A DNA stretch of 64,000 nucleotides. It comes from Alloalcanivorax profundimaris. GTDB lineage: Bacteria; Pseudomonadota; Gammaproteobacteria; Pseudomonadales; Alcanivoracaceae. This document shows, piece after piece, positions 9,026-14,628 of the stretch; position 1 is the first letter of the stretch, and each line of letters starts with the position of its first letter. Under the pieces are notes generated by a model. It saw only the letters and a list, made by a program, of their open reading frames with translations. It searched no databases and was not told the DNA's origin. The DNA is taken from positions 1 through 64,000 of the forward strand of contig NZ_JABJWH010000001.1 in the NCBI RefSeq assembly GCF_015265435.1, read 5' to 3'. The translations under genes were made by a program, and so were the position numbers.

Positions 9026-10537
9026 ATGAACGCCGTTTCGCCGCCGGCATCCCGCCGCCACGACTCCGCCCAGGCCCGCTGGGAACGACTGCCGGTGATT
9101 CGAACCGGCGAGGACTACATCGCCAGCCTCAAGGGCCGCGGCACGCGCCTGTTCCTGTTCGGCGAGCTCATCGACGAGCCCGCCGACCACCCCATGATCC
9201 GGCCCAGCATCAACGCCCTGCGCGCCACCTACGACCTGGCCATCGAGGACCCGGAGCTGGCCACCGCGCACTCACCGCTGATCGACGCCCCGGTGAACCG
9301 CTTCCTGCACATGCCCACCGGCCCCCACGACCTGGTGATGAAAAACCGCATGCAGCGGCGGCTCGGCCAGATCACCGGCACCTGCTTTCAGCGCTGCACC
9401 GGCCTGGACACCCTCAGCGTGTTGCATTCCATCACCTGGGACATCGACGCCAAACACGGCACCGGCTATCACCGCCGCTACCTGGAGTTCCTCAAGGAAG
9501 CCCAGCGCCGCAACGTGCTGATCGCCGCCGGCATGACCGACCCCAAGGGCGACCGTAGCAAGCGCCCCGCCGAGCAGGCCGACCCGGACATGTTCCTGCA
9601 CATCACCGACCGCAACGAGGACGGCGTCTTCGTGCGCGGCGTCAAGGCGCACATGACCGGCGGCTGGAACCAGCACTGGATCTGCGTGATGCCCACCATG
9701 AACCTGGGCGAGGACGACCGCGACTACGCCGTGGTGGGCATGATCCCCGGCGACGCGGAAGGCATCACCTACATATATGGCCGCCAGGCCAGCGACACCC
9801 GCTCCATGGAAGGCGGCGACATGGACCAGGGCAATGCCCAATACGGCGGCCAGGAAGTGTGGGTGTACTTCGACGACGTCTTCATCCCCCACGAGCATCT
9901 GTTCATGGACGGCGAGCACGAATTCGCCCAGGAGATGGTGGCCCGCTTCACCGCCTACCACCGCGCCAGCTACGTCTGCAAAACCGGGCTCGGCGACGTC
10001 ATGGTCGGCGCCGCCGCCACCATCGCCGACTACAACGGCGTCGACAAGGTCAGCCACATCAAGGACAAGCTGGTGGAAATGGTCCACCTCAACGAAACCA
10101 TCTTCTCCTCCGGCATCGCCAGCTCCCACGAAGCGAAGCCGCTGGACAGCGGCATCTACATGAACGACGGCATGCTCGCCAACGTCTGCAAGCACAACGT
10201 CACCCGCTTCCCCTACGAAATCGCCCGCCTCGCCCAGGACCTGGCCGGCGGCATCGTCGCCACCATGCCCAGCGAAAAGGACCTGGAAAACGAAGAAGCC
10301 GGCGCCATCATCCGCCGCTTCCTCAAGGGCCGCGACGACATCCCCACCGAGGACCGCATGCGCATCCTGCGCCTGATCGAGAACATGACCCTGGGCCGCA
10401 ACGCGGTGGGCTACCTTACCGAGTCCATGCACGGCGCCGGCAGCCCCCAGGCCCAGCGCATCCAGATCCTGCGCGGCATGGACGTGGAGCACAAGAAATG
10501 GCACGCCCGCAAGCTGGCGGGGATCGAGCAGGCCTGA
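9026..10537 (+). CDS. 4-hydroxybutyryl-CoA dehydratase / 4-hydroxyphenylacetate 3-hydroxylase family protein
   Basis: A 503-residue member of the HpaB/acyl-CoA-dehydrogenase fold. Several features point to the 4-hydroxybutyryl-CoA dehydratase (AbfD, vinylacetyl-CoA isomerase) branch rather than aromatic hydroxylases: Cys120-x3-Cys124, His312 followed by Cys318, and the C-terminal block MHGAGSPQAQRIQI. In the clostridial enzyme three Cys and one His bind a [4Fe-4S] cluster next to FAD (established). Here the His-to-Cys gap is one residue shorter than the clostridial spacing I remember. The start ATG has AGGGAGAA eight bases upstream. The gene stands alone between msrB and tRNA-Thr. The reaction in this organism is unknown: 4-hydroxybutyrate/GABA catabolism or a radical dehydration of another acyl-CoA are both possible. 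Confidence 0.8.
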   Translation: MNAVSPPASRRHDSAQARWERLPVIRTGEDYIASLKGRGTRLFLFGELIDEPADHPMIRPSINALRATYDLAIEDPELATAHSPLIDAPVNRFLHMPTGPHDLVMKNRMQRRLGQITGTCFQRCTGLDTLSVLHSITWDIDAKHGTGYHRRYLEFLKEAQRRNVLIAAGMTDPKGDRSKRPAEQADPDMFLHITDRNEDGVFVRGVKAHMTGGWNQHWICVMPTMNLGEDDRDYAVVGMIPGDAEGITYIYGRQASDTRSMEGGDMDQGNAQYGGQEVWVYFDDVFIPHEHLFMDGEHEFAQEMVARFTAYHRASYVCKTGLGDVMVGAAATIADYNGVDKVSHIKDKLVEMVHLNETIFSSGIASSHEAKPLDSGIYMNDGMLANVCKHNVTRFPYEIARLAQDLAGGIVATMPSEKDLENEEAGAIIRRFLKGRDDIPTEDRMRILRLIENMTLGRNAVGYLTESMHGAGSPQAQRIQILRGMDVEHKKWHARKLAGIEQA

Positions 10538-10547
10538 GCGCGCCCCG

Positions 10548-10580
10548 GCCCCGGCGGCGCGTTAACCGCCCGGGGCTCTT
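10548..10580 (+). terminator. Possible terminator after the dehydratase-like gene
   Basis: GCCCCGGCGG (10548-10557) pairs with CCGCCCGGGGC (10566-10576) with a single bulge, followed by TCTTGT. It begins 10 bases after the stop codon. Confidence 0.45.
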
Positions 10581-10606
10581 GTCAGCGCACCGGTTCCTGA
10601 TAAACT
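10579..10606 (+). promoter_or_regulatory. Candidate sigma-70 promoter of tRNA-Thr
   Basis: TTGTCA (10579-10584) and TAAACT (10601-10606) are separated by 16 bases, 46 bases before the tRNA. Placement and hexamers are reasonable; no experimental support. Confidence 0.45.
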
Positions 10607-10651
10607 AGCGGCCCTCTTCCAGGCTCATGCCCGGACGCACGCCCGGAACAT

Positions 10652-10727
<76 letters not shown>

Positions 10728-10922
10728 TCTTCCCCCCCCCCGGAGTCAGCCCGCCTTTCTCCGTACGTCTCAGTCAACCTGTTTTCAGGAACTCATCGTG
10801 TTCGCTGGCCACTGGCCGCCGGCAGTTCATGCTGCTAATTTTCGACGGATTGATTCGGGGCCGGGACTTTAACGCCTCCTGGCCCCCTGGATTGGCGTTC
10901 TATCACGAACAAGGGATTCTCA

Positions 10923-11342
10923 ATGGACATCAAACACATCGCCGGGTTTGCCACGATAACGAAGAAGCCAGAAGCAAGCGCGTCCCTGTATCAGAAGACG
11001 CTCGGCCTGCCGCTTGAAAAGCAGGATGATTATTGCTTCATGGACGAGTTCCCTGGCGCCCATCATTTCGGTGTGTGGCCCTTGAGGATGGCCGCGCGGT
11101 CTTGCTTCGGACAGGATGAGTGGCCAGCCCATGTGCCGGAACCAACAGCTACCATTGAGTTCGAGTTGGCCGACGTCGCGGCGGTAGAAGCCGCGGTTGA
11201 GGAGATGAAAGCCGAGGGCCATGACTTCATTCACGAAGCGAGAACGGAACCCTGGGGACAAACGGTGGCAAGGTTCATCAGTCCCGAGGGAGTGCTGGTC
11301 GGCTTGAGTCATGCCCCCTGGCTACACGAGCACGAAAGCTGA
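10923..11342 (+). CDS. VOC (glyoxalase/bleomycin-resistance-like) family protein
   Basis: A 139-residue protein with the beta-alpha-beta-beta-beta VOC pattern: an N-terminal IKHIAGFATI strand, SLYQKTLGLPL helix-turn, a central TIEFELADV strand and a C-terminal GQTVARFISPEGVLVGL segment. VOC proteins include metal-dependent lyases, dioxygenases and drug-binding proteins; no metal triad can be assigned with confidence, so the activity is unknown. Base composition is visibly lower in GC and codon choice differs (more AAA, GAA, ATA, TTC/TTT mix) from neighbours. It lies directly after a tRNA gene, which suggests acquisition by transfer. The start has AAGGGA eight bases upstream. Confidence 0.8.
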   Translation: MDIKHIAGFATITKKPEASASLYQKTLGLPLEKQDDYCFMDEFPGAHHFGVWPLRMAARSCFGQDEWPAHVPEPTATIEFELADVAAVEAAVEEMKAEGHDFIHEARTEPWGQTVARFISPEGVLVGLSHAPWLHEHES

Positions 11343-11368
11343 TTCAGGCACACAGCGCAGGCGGACGG

Positions 11369-11782
11369 TCAGCCACTCCGATAGTGTTTTTCCACGGTTT
11401 CGCGGCGGGTCTTGGCGTCGATGGCGTATTCCGCCGTGGGCCGGGCGAGCAGCCGTTCGACGCCGATCGGCTCGCCGGTTTCCAGGCAGTAACCATAGTC
11501 GCCGGTGGCCAGCCGGCGCAGGGCGGCGTCGATCTTTTCGAGCAGCTGGCTGTCCCGATCGAGGGCGCGCAGCACCAGGCGCTGCTCCTCTTCCTGGGCG
11601 GCCTGGTCGGCTTCGTCCGGTTCGCGCACGGTGGCGCGCAGGCAGGCTTGCAGTTCCTCCATGGTGGCCAGGGTGTCCCGCTGAAGCGTGAGCAAACGCT
11701 GGTGGAAGAAGGCCCGCTGGCGCTCGTTCATGTAAGAACGTTTTGCCATGCGTCGGATTTGCGATTCGGTGAGGGGTCTCAT
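11369..11782 (-). CDS. dksA2: Zinc-independent DksA paralogue (DksA2-like transcription factor)
   Basis: A 137-residue DksA/TraR protein. The coiled-coil tip that acts in the RNA polymerase secondary channel is kept (Asp56, Asp59 in EPDEADQAAQEEE). In the globular zinc-finger region only Cys99 remains of the four cysteines; the other positions are Thr102, Ala120 and Ala123 (GYCLETGEPIG and YAIDAKT). This is the pattern of DksA2, which works without zinc and replaces DksA during zinc starvation, mediating ppGpp effects (known from Pseudomonas). I chose the ATG at 11782, seven bases after the pyrQ stop, giving the usual length; a longer frame would overlap pyrQ. Co-transcribed with pyrQ behind a Zur-like operator. 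Confidence 0.88.
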   Translation of the reverse strand: MRPLTESQIRRMAKRSYMNERQRAFFHQRLLTLQRDTLATMEELQACLRATVREPDEADQAAQEEEQRLVLRALDRDSQLLEKIDAALRRLATGDYGYCLETGEPIGVERLLARPTAEYAIDAKTRRETVEKHYRSG

Positions 11783-11789
11783 AGGGCTC

Positions 11790-13169
11790 TCAGGGCGTTT
11801 CCAGAAAAGCCACCGGTTGCCCGGAGGGCGATGCCGGGGCCAGAACTTCATCACGGACCACGATCCGGCCCCGTACCACGGTGTGGATCGGCCAGCCGGT
11901 GACCGTTTCGCCGTGGTACGGCGTCCAGCCGGCGACGCTGGCGATCCAACCGTTGTCGAGGGTGCGGCGGGCGGCGGTGTCGACGATGGAGAAATCGGCG
12001 TCGTAGCCCACCGCGATACGTCCCTTGCCCTGGATGCCGAACACCCGGGCCGGGCCGGCGCTGGTCAGGTCCACCAGGCGCCGCAGGGTCAGGCGTCCCT
12101 GGTGCACATGGTCGAGCATGATCGGCAGCAGGGTCTGCACGCCGGTCATGCCGCTGGGGGAATCCGGATAGGACCGGGCTTTTTCGTCCAGGGTGTGCGG
12201 TGCGTGGTCACTGCCGATCACATCCACCACACCGTCCCGGACAGCTTGCCAAAGCGCGTCCCGGTGGCGGCTTTCCCGGACCGGCGGGTTCATCTGCGCC
12301 AGGCTGCCCAGCCGCTGGTAGCAGTCCGGCGCGCTCAGGGTCAGATGGTGGGGCGTCACTTCCACGCTGACCCGCTCCTTGTGGCGGGCCAGCCAGGCCA
12401 TTTCCTCGGCGGTGGAAACGTGCAAGACATGCAGGCGCCGCCCGGTCTCTTCGGCCATGGCGACGATCCGGCGGGTGGCGATCAGGGCGCTGTCCACGTC
12501 CCGCCAATGGGGGTGCCGGGTTACGTCAGCGCCCTGTTCCACCAGAGGCCGACGCGCCCGTAGCCGCGCTTCGTCCTCGGCGTGCACCGCCATGCGCCGA
12601 TGGCCGCCGGCCAGGATACGGCGCAGAGCGGTGTCATCGTCCACCAGAAGATCCCCGAAGGAACTGCCCATGAACACCTTCACCCCGGCGCAACCGGGCA
12701 GCCGTTCCAACCGGGCCAGCTTATCGGCGTTGACCGCCGCGCCGCCCAGGTAGAACGCGTAATCACACCAGGCCCTCCCCTCGGCCCGATCCAGCTTGGC
12801 TTCAAGGTCATCGCGCCACAGGGTCAAAGGCTTGGTGTTGGGCATTTCAAAGACGGCGGTGACACCGCCGAGCACGGCGCCCCGGGTGCCCGCCTCCAGG
12901 GTTTCCTTATGGGGCAGGCCCGGTTCCCGGAAGTGCACCTGGGTGTCCATGACCCCGGGAAGCACTTGCAGCCCGGTGGCGTCCAGGCGCGTATCGGCGT
13001 GCCACCCGCCCAGGTCACCGAGGGCCACGATGCGGCCTCCGGCACAGGCAATGTCCAGCCGTTCCTCGCCGTTGGGGGTGTGCACGGTGCCACCGGTGAT
13101 CAGCAGGTTGGCCCGCCGGCGCTCGGCCCGGGCCCAGGCATCCTCCTGTTCGGTCTGTTGCGTGAGCAT
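11790..13169 (-). CDS. pyrQ: Dihydroorotase, alternative zinc-starvation type (PyrQ-like)
   Basis: A 459-residue amidohydrolase. The dihydroorotase signature reads DTQVHFREPGLPHKET (75 onward): the first metal His of the usual HxH is Gln77, while His79 is kept. Other motifs are the MPNT block, GVKVFMGSS (candidate carboxylated lysine), HxxHVST, TPHHL and the catalytic GSDHAPHT. Dihydroorotase interconverts carbamoyl-aspartate and dihydroorotate in pyrimidine synthesis. Pairing with dksA2 and the Zur box upstream point to PyrQ, the backup dihydroorotase made when zinc is scarce (established for the Pseudomonas Zur regulon). The Gln substitution occurs in a known dihydroorotase subclass; that it lowers zinc demand is inference. 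First gene of the operon. Confidence 0.87.
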   Translation of the reverse strand: MLTQQTEQEDAWARAERRRANLLITGGTVHTPNGEERLDIACAGGRIVALGDLGGWHADTRLDATGLQVLPGVMDTQVHFREPGLPHKETLEAGTRGAVLGGVTAVFEMPNTKPLTLWRDDLEAKLDRAEGRAWCDYAFYLGGAAVNADKLARLERLPGCAGVKVFMGSSFGDLLVDDDTALRRILAGGHRRMAVHAEDEARLRARRPLVEQGADVTRHPHWRDVDSALIATRRIVAMAEETGRRLHVLHVSTAEEMAWLARHKERVSVEVTPHHLTLSAPDCYQRLGSLAQMNPPVRESRHRDALWQAVRDGVVDVIGSDHAPHTLDEKARSYPDSPSGMTGVQTLLPIMLDHVHQGRLTLRRLVDLTSAGPARVFGIQGKGRIAVGYDADFSIVDTAARRTLDNGWIASVAGWTPYHGETVTGWPIHTVVRGRIVVRDEVLAPASPSGQPVAFLETP

Positions 13170-13271
13170 GAAACCTCGGAACTGGTTTTGAAGGCGTTCG
13201 CGGCCTGTCTTGCAATGAATGAGGCCGACCAGAGCAGTGCTCCTTGGCAGGCTCGGAGCCAGGATGGATAC

Positions 13272-13284
13272 GTTATATTATAAC
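13272..13284 (-). promoter_or_regulatory. Zur-type operator overlapping a -10 element of pyrQ-dksA2
   Basis: GTTATATTATAAC is a perfect palindrome around one base and matches the GTTATA-N-TATAAC core of gammaproteobacterial Zur boxes. On the minus strand it contains TATAAT (13282-13277), a -10 hexamer, so repressor binding would block pyrQ transcription. It lies about 100 bases before the pyrQ start and 150 before the divergent toxin gene. Confidence 0.85.
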
Positions 13285-13434
13285 AATATTGGACTGAAGA
13301 AGAATCAACGGGTCAGAACGGCTTTTCCTACGGATCTTTACGCTCAGGCTGACAGAGCCCCAGCCGGGTTGATGGCACGGTATCGGCATACGGATGTCGA
13401 AAGAGGGATGTAGTATGAAAGCTACTTTTGTGCC

Positions 13435-13764
13435 ATGATCGTTCTGACTCACTACCTTACCGTCGATGGATTCGATCCTTTTCAAGCGTGGCTGAACCGC
13501 TTCAAGCGCCGCGACCCGCAAGCGCTGCTGCGTGTGCTGACGCGCTTGAACCGGCTGGCGTTCGGCCACGCCGGTGACAGCAAGGCGCTGGGTCGGGGGC
13601 TGCACGAACCGCGGCTGCACCACGGCCCGGGATACCGGATCCATTACGGATGGGCGAATGAGCGGCTCGTGATATTGCTGGCCGGCGGCGGCAAACGCCG
13701 TCAGGCCGAGAATATATCCCGGGCCCGGGAGCGATGGGCCGACTACCGGGAGCGAAGACCATGA
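13435..13764 (+). CDS. RelE/HigB-like toxin (COG3657-type addiction module killer protein)
   Basis: A 109-residue basic protein with the pattern of the COG3657 family: an N-terminal FxxWLxRF segment, GDSKALGRGLHEPRLHHGPGYRIHYGWANERLVILLAGGGKRRQ, and a basic C-terminal helix. Members are predicted ribosome-dependent or RNA-acting toxins of type II systems. Its stop overlaps the start of the antitoxin gene by four bases (ATGA), so the order is toxin first, as in higBA. Located between the Zur-controlled operon and a broken gene, a setting typical of small accessory insertions. Confidence 0.82.
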   Translation: MIVLTHYLTVDGFDPFQAWLNRFKRRDPQALLRVLTRLNRLAFGHAGDSKALGRGLHEPRLHHGPGYRIHYGWANERLVILLAGGGKRRQAENISRARERWADYRERRP

Positions 13765-14066
13765 AAAAACACGACGAGGCGGTGGTGGCCATGTTGCGGG
13801 AGAATCCCGCCATGGCGACGGATTACCTGCGCACGGCACTGGATGAACTGGATGAACCCGGCGGCGAGCCGGCGTTCCTGCTGGCGCTGCGTCATGTGGT
13901 GGAGGCACGCGGCGGCATGGCCACGGTGGCGGAGCGGGCACGGCTGTCCCGGGAAAGCCTCTATCGCGCGCTTTCTCCAAAGGGTAATCCGACATTGCGG
14001 ACCATGGCGGCGGTGATGCGCGCCACCGGCGTGCGTTTCCAGGATCTTACCCGAGCCGGGGGCTGA
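13761..14066 (+). CDS. HTH antitoxin of the RelE/HigB-like module (COG3636-type)
   Basis: A 101-residue protein with a C-terminal helix-turn-helix (about 55-98: MATVAERARLSRESLYRALSPKGNPTLRTMAAVMRATG). This is the COG3636/HigA-like antitoxin pattern, which binds the toxin and autoregulates the operon (family knowledge). The N-terminal 40 residues hold an acidic segment (LDELDEPGGEPAF) likely to contact the toxin. The ATG overlaps the toxin stop codon, showing translational coupling. Its 3' end overlaps the broken gene on the opposite strand by about 20 bases. Confidence 0.85.
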   Translation: MKKHDEAVVAMLRENPAMATDYLRTALDELDEPGGEPAFLLALRHVVEARGGMATVAERARLSRESLYRALSPKGNPTLRTMAAVMRATGVRFQDLTRAGG

Positions 14067-14346
14067 GCGACGACGGCCGATGCAGGCGGTACTCGCCGTC
14101 CTGGTCGGCCAGGATCAACACCTCGGCCTGCTCCCGCCAGGCCATGGCGTCCTCCATGGCTTCGCCCAGGCTCTGGTAGCGATGGGCCCAGGCCGGGTGG
14201 CAGCAGTCAGCGCCGGCTTCCTCGGTGAGCGTTCGGCGCCGGTGAAGGAGGTAGCGCTTGCCACGGGGCTAATACACCACATAGCCGAGAAAGACCTGAT
14301 CCTGGCGGGCTGATTCCGCTTCCAGATCCCGTTTCCGCATCACCAT
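14047..14346 (-). pseudogene. Small unidentified gene interrupted by an in-frame amber codon
   Basis: A 100-codon frame beginning at an ATG with an excellent ribosome site (CAGGAGAACGTC directly upstream) is broken by TAG at codon 26 (14269-14271) and ends at TAA (14047-14049). The first part reads MVMRKRDLEAESARQDQVFL..., the part after the stop contains LLHRRRTLTEEAGAD and AMAWREQAEVLILADQDGEYRL, which has normal coding character. No in-frame start follows the amber codon until a Met about 40 codons later, so the full product would need suppression. I do not recognise the family. It converges with and overlaps the antitoxin gene. Confidence 0.6.
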
Positions 14347-14535
14347 GACGTTCTCCTGTCAGGGGGGGCGGCGCCCTCCAGGCACCCCCATGCGCCAACA
14401 CGTCCATAGACGCTCGTCCCAATCCCGTTCACCGGGCAGTCTGGCCCGATCCGGCGGGCGCTTTCCTGATCCAGATCAAATAGCAACCCGGTGGCTTTGA
14501 CCCGGCTCGCATCAGACTCAGTGGTAAATTCCCGA

Positions 14536-14565
14536 ACCCGGGGACAGATTTCCATTTTCCCGGGC
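14536..14565. repeat. REP-like palindromic scar
   Basis: The stretch begins ACCCGGGGACAG and ends TTTTCCCGGGC, with CCCGGG arms around an AT-rich core. It resembles the short extragenic palindromes associated with REP-associated tyrosine transposases. The 280 bases between 14347 and 14628 otherwise hold only the leader of the next operon. Confidence 0.4.
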
Positions 14566-14596
14566 AAGGCATCGCGGCGCGTCGGCGCCGACACTA

Positions 14597-14626
14597 AGGC
14601 TCTCGGATAAGAAAACAAGAGAGCCT
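14597..14626 (+). promoter_or_regulatory. Leader hairpin covering the Shine-Dalgarno sequence of hmfA
   Basis: An eight-bp perfect stem, AGGCTCTC (14597-14604) with GAGAGCCT (14619-14626), encloses a 14-base A-rich loop and ends two bases before the start codon. The only ribosome-site-like sequence, GAGAG, lies inside the 3' arm, so folding would limit translation of the first gene of the operon. Confidence 0.5.
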
Positions 14627-14628
14627 GA

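Noticed and set aside
14340-14618. 92-codon minus-strand frame before hmfA
   Set aside because: It crosses the REP-like scar and the leader hairpin, has no ribosome site and no family features.
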